Positions 17,487-27,200 of a stretch of 64,000 nucleotides of DNA are shown piece by piece; within the stretch, counting starts at the first letter, position 1; each line of letters starts with the position of its first letter. The position numbers and the translations under genes were made by a program. The stretch comes from an uncultured Paracoccaceae bacterium (GTDB taxonomy: Bacteria; Pseudomonadota; Alphaproteobacteria; Rhodobacterales; Rhodobacteraceae): NCBI GenBank assembly GCA_947500135.1, contig CANMQX010000004.1, positions 124,001-188,000 on the forward strand, written 5' to 3'. The notes under the pieces were generated by a model. It searched no databases. It saw only the letters and a list, made by a program, of their open reading frames with translations, and was not told the DNA's origin.

Positions 17487-18668
17487 ATGGCACGAAAAGA
17501 CTATATTTTTACCTCGGAATCTGTGTCCGAGGGGCACCCGGATAAGGTGTGCGACCGTATTTCAGACGCTATTCTTGACGCGTTTCTGGCCGAAGAACCC
17601 GAAGCGCGGGTTGCCTGCGAAACATTCGCGACGACCAATCGTGTGGTGATTGGCGGCGAGGTTGGGCTGGCAGATCAGGCCAAACTAAAGGATTATATGG
17701 GGCGGATCGACGATATCGCCCGGGCCTGTATCAAGGATATCGGTTACGAGCAGGACAAGTTTCACCACGCCACCTGCAAGATTACCAATCTGCTGCACGA
17801 ACAATCTGCGCATATTGCCCAAGGTGTCGATGCAAACACGAACAAGGATGAAGGGGCCGGTGATCAGGGGATCATGTTTGGCTATGCCACCACTGAAACC
17901 GATGCGCTGATGCCCGCGCCGATCCAATATGCCCACGCAGTTCTGCGTCGTTTGGCCGAGGTGCGCAAATCCGGGCAGGAACCGACCCTGCGCCCAGATG
18001 CCAAAAGCCAGATTTCCTTGCGTTATGCCAATGGCAAACCCGTCGAGGTTACATCCATCGTGCTGTCAACGCAGCACCGCGATGAAAGCCAGTCCAGCGC
18101 GGATATCCGTGCGATTGTGGAGCCTTACATTCGCGAGGTCCTGCCTGACGGTTTTATCACGGCCAATACTGAATGGTGGGTGAACCCGACGGGCACATTC
18201 GTGATCGGTGGCCCTGATGGTGACGCGGGCCTGACTGGGCGCAAGATCATCGTCGATACCTATGGCGGTGCCGCCCCGCATGGCGGTGGTGCGTTTTCGG
18301 GCAAGGACCCGACCAAGGTGGACCGATCGGCGGCTTACGTTTCGCGTTATCTGGCTAAAAATGTCGTGGCTTCCGGTATGGCAGAGCGTTGCACAATTCA
18401 GCTGAGCTATGCGATTGGCGTGGCTAAGCCGCTGTCGATTTATGCGGACACACATGGCACAGGCGAAGTGGCACCGGCCGCCATCGAGAAGGCCATTGCC
18501 GAGATCATGGACCTAACCCCGCGTGGCATTCGTAACCATCTGGGTCTGAACAAGCCGATTTATGAGCGCACTGCGGCTTACGGTCATTTTGGCCGGGCGC
18601 CTGATGCGGATGGCGGGTTCAGCTGGGAACGTACTGATCTGGTTGATGCGCTGAAAAAGGCGGTTTGA
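17487..18668 (+). CDS. metK: S-adenosylmethionine synthetase
   Basis: A 393-residue enzyme making SAM from ATP and methionine. The N-terminus contains [20 protein letters not shown] with the catalytic His and the Asp that binds magnesium. [12 protein letters not shown] and [19 protein letters not shown] (the P-loop-like phosphate-binding segment) follow. The ATG at 17487 lies seven bases after GGAGCA, which belongs to the SAM/SAH riboswitch, so the gene is probably feedback-controlled at translation. An upstream in-frame extension to 17430 covers the riboswitch and is rejected. Confidence 0.97.
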   Translation: MARKDYIFTSESVSEGHPDKVCDRISDAILDAFLAEEPEARVACETFATTNRVVIGGEVGLADQAKLKDYMGRIDDIARACIKDIGYEQDKFHHATCKITNLLHEQSAHIAQGVDANTNKDEGAGDQGIMFGYATTETDALMPAPIQYAHAVLRRLAEVRKSGQEPTLRPDAKSQISLRYANGKPVEVTSIVLSTQHRDESQSSADIRAIVEPYIREVLPDGFITANTEWWVNPTGTFVIGGPDGDAGLTGRKIIVDTYGGAAPHGGGAFSGKDPTKVDRSAAYVSRYLAKNVVASGMAERCTIQLSYAIGVAKPLSIYADTHGTGEVAPAAIEKAIAEIMDLTPRGIRNHLGLNKPIYERTAAYGHFGRAPDADGGFSWERTDLVDALKKAV

Positions 18669-18673
18669 GGGGC

Positions 18674-18746
18674 GATGGGTTTAAATCCATCTTACGTTGC
18701 TGCAACGTCCGGCGTTGCCACGACGTAAGGTGGGTCTTGACCCACC
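18674..18746. repeat. Paired REP palindromes (BIME-like) between metK and trmB
   Basis: GATGGGTTTAAATCCATC plus TTACG (18674-18696) and, inverted, CGTAAGGTGGGTCTTGACCCACC (18724-18746) are the same REP family as the two copies around the RAYT gene at 10.5 kb. They are separated by a short GC-rich linker. The doublet lies just after the metK stop and may act as a transcript-end hairpin. Its origin by RAYT-type mobility is inferred from the family relation. Confidence 0.8.
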
Positions 18747-18774
18747 CCCCGATTTGGCAGGATTAAGCCACATC

Positions 18775-19488
18775 ATGAGTAAGACCAATCATCCATCCGG
18801 CGCGCCATGGCGTAATTTTTATGGCCGCTTCAAGGGCAAGACCATGCGGGCCAGTCAGCATGCTTATCTTGACAATGATCTTGCCAAGCTTTCGCCCGGT
18901 CCGATCAGTTGGGATGACAATCCTGATCGGGCACAGTTGAACCTGCAAAAACTGTTCGGGGATGCCGATCTATGGCTGGAGATCGGATTTGGCGGTGGCG
19001 AACATCTGGTCCATATGGCTGGGCGTTACCCCGATATCGGGCTGATTGGCTGCGAGCCTTATATCAACGGCGTGGCCATGCTTTTGGGCAAAATCCGTAA
19101 AGCCAATGTCGATAATTTGCGTGTTCATCCTGGCGATGTCCGCGACCTTTTTGACGTGTTGCCTGATCGGTCGCTGGCCAAGGTTTTCCTGAATTATCCG
19201 GATCCCTGGCCCAAGAAACGCCATCATCGTCGCCGTTTCGTGACACCCGAACATCTGGAACCACTGTCTCGCGTGATGAAGCCGGGTGCAGAACTGCGTG
19301 TGGCAACAGACATCGCGGATTATGTACGCCAGACCATTGAACAGGTGCCGCGCCACGGGTTTGTCTGGACTGCCGAACGCCCAGCAGACTGGCGCGCGCC
19401 TTGGGATGATTGGGTGTCCACGCGCTATGAACAGAAGGCTTTGCGTGAAGGCCGTGTGCCCCACTATCTGACCTTTCGCCGGGTGTGA
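18775..19488 (+). CDS. trmB: tRNA (guanine-N7-)-methyltransferase
   Basis: A 237-residue SAM-dependent methyltransferase. Motif I is LEIGFGGGEHLVHMA (near residue 67), and the family block 'VFLNYPDPWPKKRHHRRRF' (near 145) carries the catalytic and tRNA-binding residues. It makes m7G46 in the variable loop of tRNA. The start at 18775 follows the REP doublet; an in-frame extension to 18697 would run through the repeat and is rejected. It follows metK on the same strand, so enzyme and cofactor synthesis are neighbours. Confidence 0.95.
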   Translation: MSKTNHPSGAPWRNFYGRFKGKTMRASQHAYLDNDLAKLSPGPISWDDNPDRAQLNLQKLFGDADLWLEIGFGGGEHLVHMAGRYPDIGLIGCEPYINGVAMLLGKIRKANVDNLRVHPGDVRDLFDVLPDRSLAKVFLNYPDPWPKKRHHRRRFVTPEHLEPLSRVMKPGAELRVATDIADYVRQTIEQVPRHGFVWTAERPADWRAPWDDWVSTRYEQKALREGRVPHYLTFRRV

Positions 19489-19497
19489 CCGCCCATT

Positions 19498-19520
19498 GCC
19501 TCCGGCGGGAGTATTTTTGG
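19498..19520 (+). terminator. GCCTCCGGCGGGAG motif with following T run
   Basis: GCCTCCGGCGGGAGTATTTTTGG lies ten bases after the trmB stop. TCC/GGA-type pairing around GGC with the downstream T run resembles a short intrinsic terminator. The same motif is common after genes in Rhodobacteraceae, as known to me. The stem is short, so function is uncertain. Confidence 0.4.
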
Positions 19521-19595
19521 CAAAATGATGGGTGGTGATGGACCCTGTGTGGCCGCTGCGCTATCACCCGCCCGAAGTTGAAAGAAAGTCCGCAT

Positions 19596-20948
19596 ATGTC
19601 CGCCCACGGCACCCCAACCCCCATGACATCCCATCCGTCCGGCGCGCTGAGCGGCGTCGCGCATGTTCCCGGGGACAAGTCAATTTCACACAGGTCGCTG
19701 ATTTTGGGTGCATTGGCCGTGGGTGAGACCCATATCACCGGCCTTTTGGAAGGCGAGGATGTGCTGGATACGGCCCACGCGATGCGCGCCTTTGGCGCCA
19801 CGGTGACCGATCATGGCGACGGCGAATGGACTGTAAATGGTGTTGGCGTCGGCGGGTTTGCGGAACCCGATGCTGTCATTGATTGTGGCAATTCCGGCAC
19901 TGGCGTCCGCCTGATCATGGGTGCCATGGCGACCTCGCCCATTACTGTGACCTTTACCGGTGATGCATCGCTGAGCAGTCGTCCGATGGCGCGGGTCACT
20001 GATCCGCTTGCTCTGTTTGGTACGCAGGCTGTGGGCCGTCAGGGTGGCCGCTTGCCGATGACGATTGTTGGTGCTGCGGACCCGGTTCCGGTTCGTTACA
20101 CCGTGCCTGTCCCGTCTGCGCAGGTGAAGTCGGCCGTTCTGCTGGCCGGGCTGAACGCTCCGGGCCAAACTGTTGTGGTTGAGAAGGAAGCGACACGTGA
20201 CCATACCGAACGGATGTTGCAAGGCTTTGGTGCCGCCTTGTCGGTGGAAGAAACGGATGAAGGCCGGGTCATCACCTTGACCGGTCAGCCGGAACTTACC
20301 CCCCAGACGATCATTGTGCCGCGTGATCCTTCATCGGCGGCCTTCCCTGTTTGTGCGGCGATCATCACCCCTGGTTCTGATGTACTGGTGCCCAATATCG
20401 GGCTGAATCCGACGCGGGCTGGCTTGTTCACAACCTTGCAGGAGATGGGCGCTGATCTGGTTTTTGAAAACATGCGCGAGGAAGGCGGCGAGCCTGTGGC
20501 CGATCTGCGCGCCAAGTTCTCGCCCGATCTCAAAGGGATAGCGGTTCCGCCCGCACGTGCCGCCAGTATGATTGATGAATATCCTGTCCTGTCGGTTGTG
20601 GCCTGTTTTGCCGAAGGCGTCACAGATATGCAGGGTGTGAAGGAATTGCGGGTCAAGGAAAGCGATCGGATCGATGCGATGGCCAAGGGGTTGCGCGCTG
20701 CGGGCGTCAGCGTTGATGAGGGGCCCGATTGGTGGAAGGTCACGGGCCTCGGCCATGGCAATGTGCCGGGCGGGGCGACAGTGGCGAGCGTGCTGGACCA
20801 TCGGATTGCCATGGCGTTCATGGTGATGGGGATGGCGACGCAAAAGCCGATGAGCGTGGATGACGGATCGCCGATTGCGACGTCGTTTCCGATTTTTGAG
20901 GGGTTGATGAAAGCGCTTGGCGCGCAGATCATGCGGGTGAACAGCTAG
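19596..20948 (+). CDS. aroA: 3-phosphoshikimate 1-carboxyvinyltransferase (EPSP synthase)
   Basis: A 450-residue two-domain enzyme of the shikimate pathway that joins shikimate-3-phosphate and PEP. Conserved blocks are [18 protein letters not shown] (near residue 21), [17 protein letters not shown] (near 88), [13 protein letters not shown] and VKESDRI near 350. The NSGTGVRL and [10 protein letters not shown] forms resemble class II EPSP synthases more than the E. coli type. The start at 19596 is used because the ATG follows an AAAGAAAG stretch; another ATG at 19623 is possible. It is followed 51 bases later by cmk on the same strand. Confidence 0.95.
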   Translation: MSAHGTPTPMTSHPSGALSGVAHVPGDKSISHRSLILGALAVGETHITGLLEGEDVLDTAHAMRAFGATVTDHGDGEWTVNGVGVGGFAEPDAVIDCGNSGTGVRLIMGAMATSPITVTFTGDASLSSRPMARVTDPLALFGTQAVGRQGGRLPMTIVGAADPVPVRYTVPVPSAQVKSAVLLAGLNAPGQTVVVEKEATRDHTERMLQGFGAALSVEETDEGRVITLTGQPELTPQTIIVPRDPSSAAFPVCAAIITPGSDVLVPNIGLNPTRAGLFTTLQEMGADLVFENMREEGGEPVADLRAKFSPDLKGIAVPPARAASMIDEYPVLSVVACFAEGVTDMQGVKELRVKESDRIDAMAKGLRAAGVSVDEGPDWWKVTGLGHGNVPGGATVASVLDHRIAMAFMVMGMATQKPMSVDDGSPIATSFPIFEGLMKALGAQIMRVNS

Positions 20949-20999
20949 CTGTTTTGTGTCTTAACATGTTGATACAATACTCGAATTAAGGAGTGGATC

Positions 21000-21617
21000 G
21001 TGACCTTTACAGTGGCGATTGACGGCCCCGCTGCTGCGGGTAAGGGAACGATATCGAAGGCCGTCGCCGTCCATTTTGGCTTTGCGCATCTGGATACCGG
21101 CCTGCTCTATCGTGCTGTGGGGGCAAAGGTTCTGGCCGGTGGCGCGCCAGCAGAGATGGCCCGCGCGCTGGACCCTGTCGATCTGGAAGATTACAGCCTG
21201 CGCACGCCAGCGGTCGCACAGGCTGCAAGTGAGGTTGCAGTAATCCCGGAAGTTCGCAGCTTATTGATTGATTTTCAAAGAAAATTCGCAAGTCGTATAG
21301 AAGGCGCTGTGCTGGATGGCCGCGATATTGGCACGGTGATTTGTCCTGACGCGCATGTGAAACTGTTTGTGACCGCCAGTGCGGAATGCCGCGCCGACCG
21401 GCGCTATAAAGAACTGACCGGCAAGGGTTTGGATGTCACGCCTGAAGGTGTTCTGGCTGATGTCAAGGAACGCGACGAACGCGACCGGAACCGGGCGACC
21501 GCCCCTTTGGTTCCTGCTGAGGATGCGATCCTTCTGGATACATCTGACCTGACGATTGAGGCGGCCATTGCCCGTGCCGTGGGCATCGTCGAAGCCGCCA
21601 AAAACGCTGTCGGCTAA
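21000..21617 (+). CDS. cmk: Cytidylate kinase
   Basis: A 205-residue nucleoside-monophosphate kinase with a Walker A segment [17 protein letters not shown] near residues 7-23. It continues [23 protein letters not shown] (CMP-binding) and the lid region '[18 protein letters not shown]'. It phosphorylates CMP and dCMP. The GTG start at 21000 follows AAGGAG. In many alphaproteobacteria rpsA comes next; here a YbjN-like gene follows instead. Confidence 0.95.
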   Translation: MTFTVAIDGPAAAGKGTISKAVAVHFGFAHLDTGLLYRAVGAKVLAGGAPAEMARALDPVDLEDYSLRTPAVAQAASEVAVIPEVRSLLIDFQRKFASRIEGAVLDGRDIGTVICPDAHVKLFVTASAECRADRRYKELTGKGLDVTPEGVLADVKERDERDRNRATAPLVPAEDAILLDTSDLTIEAAIARAVGIVEAAKNAVG

Positions 21618-21630
21618 GCGTCGGCGCAAT

Positions 21631-21646
21631 GTCGGCAAAGCGTCGG
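21631..21646 (+). repeat. GTCGGC-type short interspersed repeat, copy 2
   Basis: GTCGGCAAAGCGTCGG, identical over 16 bases to the reverse complement of 5799-5814. It is embedded in a run of three GTCGG units right after the cmk stop (21618-21646). Confidence 0.6.
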
Positions 21647-21741
21647 ACCCCAGCGTACGGTTCATATTGCAAAACTTCACCAAAGCTTGCTTAGGTTTCA
21701 CGCCACGTTCGGGCATAGGATCGTTGCAAAGGAGTTTCCCC

Positions 21742-22260
21742 ATGATCCGTACCCTTGCCCTGGTCGCCCTGATGATCCCCGTTAAACTGCCCGCCCAAGA
21801 GGCAGAGCCGCATATGACCTTGCCGCGCATGGCCGAAATTGTACAGGCGCTGGATCCGGACGCGCGGGTTGCCGGGTCTGGTTTCGAGTTCACGATTGAC
21901 GATATCCCGGTACTGATCGTGACGGATGTGCGTGCCAACCGGATGCGTGCCATGGTGCCGATCAGATCTACCGACGGCATGACGGATGCAGAATTGCTGC
22001 GGGTCATGCAGGCCAATTTTGATAGCGCGCTGGATGCCCGCTATGCCATTGCAAATGACAGCTTGTGGGGTGTGTTCATTCATCCGTTTGCGGAGTTGGA
22101 AAAGAACCAGTTCATTTCCGGCGTCGCACAGACCGTGAATGTGGCCAAGACCTATGGCACGCTTTATTCCGGCGGTGCCGCCCAGTTTGGTGCAGGTGAT
22201 AGCGGTGATCTGCAACGTGCCCTGATCGAGGAATTGCTGGATCGCGGGCAGGAGATTTAA
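21742..22260 (+). CDS. YbjN-domain secreted protein
   Basis: A 172-residue protein with a short N-terminal signal-like helix (MIRTLALVALMIPVKLPAQ), followed by a YbjN/T3SS-chaperone-like alpha-beta domain. The domain's 'MRAMVPIRSTDG' strand and 'LLRVMQANFDSALDARYAI' helix fit the fold. YbjN-type domains mediate protein-protein contacts; here the protein is probably periplasmic, with unknown partner. AAAGGAG lies just upstream of the ATG at 21742. It is the last intact core gene before the accessory region. Confidence 0.75.
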   Translation: MIRTLALVALMIPVKLPAQEAEPHMTLPRMAEIVQALDPDARVAGSGFEFTIDDIPVLIVTDVRANRMRAMVPIRSTDGMTDAELLRVMQANFDSALDARYAIANDSLWGVFIHPFAELEKNQFISGVAQTVNVAKTYGTLYSGGAAQFGAGDSGDLQRALIEELLDRGQEI

Positions 22261-22298
22261 CGCCCGCCCCACGTCGTCGCAAACCGGGGTCAGGTTTG

Positions 22299-22380
22299 TT
22301 GATCCACCCTGATCAAGGCGCGCAATTTACCAGCCAAAAATGGGCCGCGTTTCTGCAAGAGTGCATTTTTGAACGGCGCG
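22299..22380 (+). pseudogene. Fragment of IS3-family transposase (integrase core)
   Basis: The frame beginning at 22299 reads LIHPDQGAQFTSQKWAAFLQ and on to CIFERR, the rve-core block around the second catalytic Asp of IS3-type OrfB ('HSDqGsQFTS..W..fL'). It ends without the rest of the domain and no start is present. This is the first mobile-element relic after the core genes and marks the left edge of the accessory region. Confidence 0.8.
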
Positions 22381-22402
22381 TGGTGGTGAACGTCAACACG
22401 AT

Positions 22403-22572
22403 CTAGGAGGCTCGAGCTTGCATTCGCTGCCCGATTGCCACGATTTCCTCCAGTGTCTGAGGCTTGCCAAAAAATAGCCCTGCACATTGTCGCAGTTCAG
22501 CTCATCCAGAAGTTCGACGTGATCGACAGTTTCCGCCCCTTCGCACAGGACGTCAAACCCATGCTCATGTCC
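22403..22572 (-). pseudogene. C-terminal fragment of an EAL-domain protein, frameshifted
   Basis: On the minus strand HEHGFDVLCEGAETVDHVEL and LLDELNCDNVQGYF match the end of cyclic-di-GMP phosphodiesterase EAL domains ('G.EGVET.eq...L..lgcd..QGY.fgkP'). A one-base deletion in a T run shifts the frame. The continuation GKPQTLEEIVAIGQRMQARA is in another frame and ends at a TAG at 22405-22403. No N-terminal part is nearby, so this is a remnant. Confidence 0.75.
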
Positions 22573-22575
22573 GGC

Positions 22576-22715
22576 TCGAAGAACTCAAGGTAACGCGCGA
22601 GGACGCACGGCGTGACGTCTTCGAATACATCGAGCTATTCTGCAATCCGACGCGCAAGCACAAGACTAACGGCATGCTGTCGCTGTCCAGCCCCATTTCT
22701 ATGGGCCATTTTTGA
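22576..22715 (+). pseudogene. C-terminal fragment of IS3-family transposase
   Basis: EELKVTREDARRDVFEYIEL followed by FCNPTRKHKTNGMLS is the conserved C-terminal block of IS3 OrfB proteins ('..a..dVfdYIe.fYNp.RrH...g.lsP'). It is separated from the earlier fragment at 22299 by unrelated EAL sequence in reverse orientation, so the two are not one intact copy. Confidence 0.75.
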
Positions 22716-23105
22716 GCAAGGTTTCTGGGATGGGCAGGCGCATGTTTAGAGCCTGATGTGGCCGAACGCGGTTGCCCTAAAACTCATCAAGAGTGGTGAA
22801 AGTCACGTTTTTACCCGTCAAAAGTTGCATCTCTCGCCGGACAAGTCGCGATTCATGCCGGACGCCACACAGGAAGTGTGTGGCTGTGCACGCAGTCTCG
22901 AGCTAACCCGTCTCAGCCCGAAATTCCCTGATAACAGGGAAAATACAGGGAAAAACCGTCAGTTTTGGCGAGTTGGCGGTTCCGTTCGACGGTATCCCCA
23001 CTGCATTTCTGGGCTTTTGGGCCAATTCCCTAAGTGTTCAAACAGGGAAAATATCCGGCCTATGCAGGGAAATGAATGGCGGGATCAAGGAAGCCTGAGC
23101 TCTTT
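22716..23105. other. Intergenic remnant sequence, no gene recognised
   Basis: About 390 bases of low coding character. AACAGGGAAAATA occurs twice (around 22933 and 23039) and further GGGAAAA units lie between. An open frame runs through it, but its translation has no domain or usable start. It is probably decayed mobile-element DNA. Confidence 0.4.
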
Positions 23106-23462
23106 CTAATATTGGGCGTCTTCCAGGACCGTGATGACCCTGGACAGGGCTGAGTGGATTTCTTTGATTTCTAAAGCCAACCCACAGTTATCTCGCTCGG
23201 ACAGTCTCAACACCGCAATACAAACCTCCTCTGAGTGGCGCATCAATTCGATTAAGTGCTCGCCAGCGGGACCGTGTGAACCCGCCAACCAATTCTTTGC
23301 CGTGCGCTCCGAAACGCCTGTCCATCTCATCGTAGTTTTAATTGCCCGATGAGATCCGCCTAGTTCCCGTTTCAGCGCCGCCGCAATGGCCATCTGGTAT
23401 GTTAGTCGATCGATCTTCCGTTCATTGTCATCTGGAAAAGTCTTGCCCATCTTAGGAAACAT
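23106..23462 (-). CDS. Small helix-turn-helix protein, unknown function
   Basis: A 118-residue protein. Residues 28-70 contain 'ALKRELGGSHRAIKTTMRWTGVSERTAKNWLAGSHGPAGEHLIELMRHS', a helix-turn-helix segment followed by a conserved-looking linker. Short proteins with this segment are common in prophage-like and island regions of alphaproteobacteria. A C-terminal helix with 'IKEIHSALSRVITVLE' may dimerise. It lies between transposase relics and the recombinase fragment and probably regulated a lost element. The start is inferred from the longest frame. Confidence 0.55.
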   Translation of the reverse strand: MFPKMGKTFPDDNERKIDRLTYQMAIAAALKRELGGSHRAIKTTMRWTGVSERTAKNWLAGSHGPAGEHLIELMRHSEEVCIAVLRLSERDNCGLALEIKEIHSALSRVITVLEDAQY

Positions 23463-23610
23463 TTTACCGAACCTCCGCGTCTATGCTGCGGCCCCATGGA
23501 ATCACAGGCATTCCTATCAATTTGGCGAAAGCGAACAATGAAAGGCTCGGTATCTGAGCTCGAGGGACGTACATGACCAGAACGCAAAGACTCCCAAGGG
23601 AACATCGCCC

Positions 23611-23877
23611 CGGCGCGCCGCTCAATACATTCGCATGTCCACCGATCACCAACGCTATTCGACCGAGAACCAATCTGATGCGATCAAGCACTACGCAGAG
23701 CAACATGGCATCGAGATCGTCCGCACCTACTCAGACCAAGGTAAGAGTGGATTAAATATCCAGGGCAGAGATGGGCTCAAGCAGCTCATCGATGATATTC
23801 AATCCAGCCAGGCAGATTTCGAAGTGGTGCTTGTCTATGACATCAGCGAAAGCAGTCATTCGCTGCAATTGCAATAA
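23611..23877 (+). pseudogene. N-terminal fragment of a large serine recombinase
   Basis: The translation RRAAQYIRMSTDHQRYSTEN continues through 'QSDAIKHYAEQHGIEIVRTYSDQGKSGLNIQGRDGLKQLIDDI' to FEVVLVYDIS. This is the resolvase N-terminal domain with its YIRMS catalytic-serine motif. It breaks off at VYDIS, where intact homologues continue RWGRFQD, and runs into unrelated sequence and a stop. No proper start codon lies upstream in this frame. It is a truncated relic and unlike the intact recombinase at 59.2 kb. Confidence 0.8.
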
Positions 23878-24068
23878 CAGTAGTCGAAGATTATTTCGAA
23901 GCCAATAGCTTCGTCACATTCTTTGAGCCTTTCGCGAATGCCGGTGACTGGACGAAAGGGTTGCTGTGGAGTATTGGATCGAAGGCATCGCTGATCCTCC
24001 ATCTTACCGGGCAATCTATCCCAGATGGTGGACCACTTTCAGTGGGTTACTCCAAAGCCAGAAATTAA
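23840..24068 (+). pseudogene. Orphan C-terminal coding fragment of unknown family
   Basis: In the frame after the recombinase break, an open stretch without a start reads 'KQSFAAIAITVVEDYFEANSFVTFFEPFANAGDWTKGLLWSIGSKASL', continuing to a stop at 24066-24068. It looks like natural protein sequence, so a deletion probably fused the recombinase 5' end to the 3' end of another gene. Family not recognised. Confidence 0.4.
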
Positions 24069-24227
24069 GAGACGGATTCTCCCAACGGCCAGAGGAGAGT
24101 AAGATCTCAGGTCAGTGCAAGTGATTTGTGAAAAAGATATTCGGAATCGGGTGCGTCGGTTGCTGTTGCAAAGAGAATCGTGCTTTTATCGGACAGGATC
24201 ATTTTAGAGATTTAGATTAGAGTTACC

Positions 24228-27200
24228 GTGAACCCCATTGTCTTGGTCCCAAGCATTAAAGAACTCATACCGCTGGGTGCCGACGCTGTTTTTGTTGATC
24301 GCGGCGCTGTCAGCCTAGTTGCTAATTTGAAAGCGCCGTCGGACGGTCCTATCGCGGCGGTGACTGTCAATAAGAGAATCGAGGGTTACGCTTGGCTTAG
24401 CGCGATACTGATGGATTCGTTGGGAAGCGAGAGGTATGCCACAGCGATTGAGCCGGGGCAGCAGTGTGAGCTTATGCTGCGTTCGAATGCCACGCTGACC
24501 GATGCGCAGATCGATCAGCTGTTGCGAAATCCGCGCGCGCTGGATGTTGCGGCCCAGATTTCCTTTGGCGACGGAGGAGCGCCGGTCGACGTTGATTTCC
24601 GGCTTGCGTCGCCGTCTTTCGTTACCACCGTACTACACGCTCCGGTCTGCGAAGCAATTGAACCGGCAGATACGCGCATTAACCATTTAGATGTCTTGAG
24701 GGGTGGTGACAAGAGCCTCGGGTTTCTGAAGGTCACGATCCCGGAAAGCCCCCTTCAATATGCGGTTCCAGGGCCGAACGGGCCGACCCGAAATGCCCCC
24801 GAATTGAGCGTTGACGCGTTTCTAACACGCACACATGAAGTGAAAGGGATGACTGGCGGTCCGCCGCAAAACATATCTGTGGAGGTTGTTCCCAAGGGCA
24901 AAAGCCGGACATCGCCGTCGCCCAAAACGATCCAGTTGAAGCCACGCAGTGAGTACGTGTTTGAGGCGCGCGCCAAGGTGGCGGAACTCAGCCCGGATAC
25001 TGATGGGCGTGTGGTACTTCGGCTTCAATGGCGGTTTGAAGATGGCGCGGATGGGGTCCGCGGACAGGCGTCTTCGCGCTTGGCTGAGGATCAACGTATT
25101 GAATTGACGCAGAAGGATAGCGACATCCTTCAGGTACAGCTGGAAGGGTGCACAACGGCGTCTCCTGGCGGTCCGGAAGAGGTGCTGACACCTATTATGT
25201 TGCCCGGTGACATACTTGAGGTGGTGCGCGCAGAACAATCGCTTCAAATTCGGGCAGATCACGGTGGCTCCGCAGAGCAGCGTGTCAGACTGGCGATCTG
25301 GTTTTATCGGCGCGAGATGCCTGTTGTGACCCTGCAGGCTGCGATCGGCTTTGCCGATACAGCCGACATACCGGAGGCGCAGAAAGTTTCGGTTGAGAAG
25401 TCTTTTCTGAGGGTGGCACCGCTTGATCCGCTTCATTTTGAATTCGGGCTGGCTGATCTGCTTGCCAAGGCAGACCTAGAAGAAGCTCGCAACGGCATGG
25501 AATTGCGTTTCGATATCTCGGCAAGCACCGAGGATGGGGTGCTCCCGCAAAAAGCCTTCAATGGCCGCATTACGGTTCCAGTGCTGGCACCCGAGACAGC
25601 CAAGGAGTTTTCGGCCTGTCTCGATCTCGGGGCATCTGCGACGACTTTTTCGTTCGGACGTGCAAACGCGCTTGGGCGGTCGGGCACCGTCCCGCTGGGG
25701 GACTTTGTCTACTCGCTAACGCGGCAGCCGTTCGCGGACTACAACCCGGATACCCCTGGAAAGAACGCGCTTTTGCCGATGGATATTGGTCTTTCGTCAC
25801 AAACCGGGCTGCGCAATCAGGCCGACCCGTTGTCGCTCGGGACCTTGGACCGGTTGGGTGGCAGCGAAGACGCGATACGCAACAGACTTGTGCATTTCGA
25901 CCGAACCTATGACGTGTCGGTGCCAGGGCCAAAGGTCGGCGCGCATGAGCAGCTGCTGCCATTGGTCAACGACCTGAAGAGGCGGCTGCTGTCCAAGGGC
26001 AAGATGCCCATTTTGCCTGAGATATATGCGCATACCAAGGATGGTTTGAGCCTGGTCTCTGAGATCGACCTTTATGTGCTGCTGCGGGACGTTCTTGACG
26101 AGATTGCGGTGTATCTGATCCCGCGCGCCATGCTTCTGTCGGAGGATTTGGTGCAGGATGAGGTGTATTTTGGTGGAGTGAACACCGGCGGAGCCGAGAC
26201 CTACAAGGAATTCAATGATCTGAATGCCTCCAATCTTGATCTGGTGATCACGCATCCCACTCGGCTCGACAAGAAACTGTTGCGGGAATTCAAAGATGCA
26301 GGTCGACATTTCTTCCGGCAGCTGATCGCCGAAGGAAATGCTGAAGAGAAATGTGAGCCGATCTTTGTGTCGGAGGCTCTCGCGGCAGCGCACTACTGTG
26401 TTTATGCAGGCGTTCCGGAAGAGGTCCGCAAAAGCTACGCTGGTCGCACGACGCATCTTGCCGTCATCGACATGGGCGCAAGCACGTTTGACGCAATCAT
26501 TGTCTCCGTCACCTGGGGCTCTGCCGGGATTGCAAAGAGCTGGGAGGTGAAATCGCATTTCGGTGAGCGTGTCGGCGGACACAATTTGGACGACGCGCTG
26601 CGGTCGATCGCGCTGCAGGCTCTTGACGCTGAGCTGGACCCGACCGACCCGAACGGGCTGCGGCTCGACGAAGACTATGCGCGCTCTGAAATCCGCCTCA
26701 GCGACGCGCTTGATCGGGCGATACAGAATGCGAAAATCAGCCTGTGCGATGCCGTGCGAAGTGCGACGAAGCCCGGCCCCTACCGCTGGGAGGGAAGTTC
26801 GGTTCCACAGGACCTGAATGTAAGTCTCAGGGGCATTCTGTTGCCGCCGCAGGTCGGCTCTGCAAACCGACGCAACCACCGACTGGCCACTCAGGATGCC
26901 CCCCATATTGTCTACGACGCGGAAGCCCGCCACTATGTGCTTCGTATCCCGCGCGACATCTTGTTGGCGCATAATGACGTGAACACAGAGAATGCCGAGC
27001 AATGGAAGCGACCGTCACCACGCAACCCTGCGATGGTCGCGCGCCTTCTGGGGGCCGGTATTCCGAGCATGATGGCAAGAGAGGCAGAACGCCTTGGCCT
27101 GCGCGATGTCGAATGGGTGGTCACCGGCCGAACTGCCTTGTGGCCGCCGATCTATCAGGCGGTCTTGGACACGGTCTCGTCATTGGGCGGAGGCAAGGTG

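Noticed and set aside
22756-23109. 117-residue plus-strand frame with NRENTGKNRQFW-type sequence
   Set aside because: Reads like translated repeat DNA (AACAGGGAAAATA units), with no domain or start signal.
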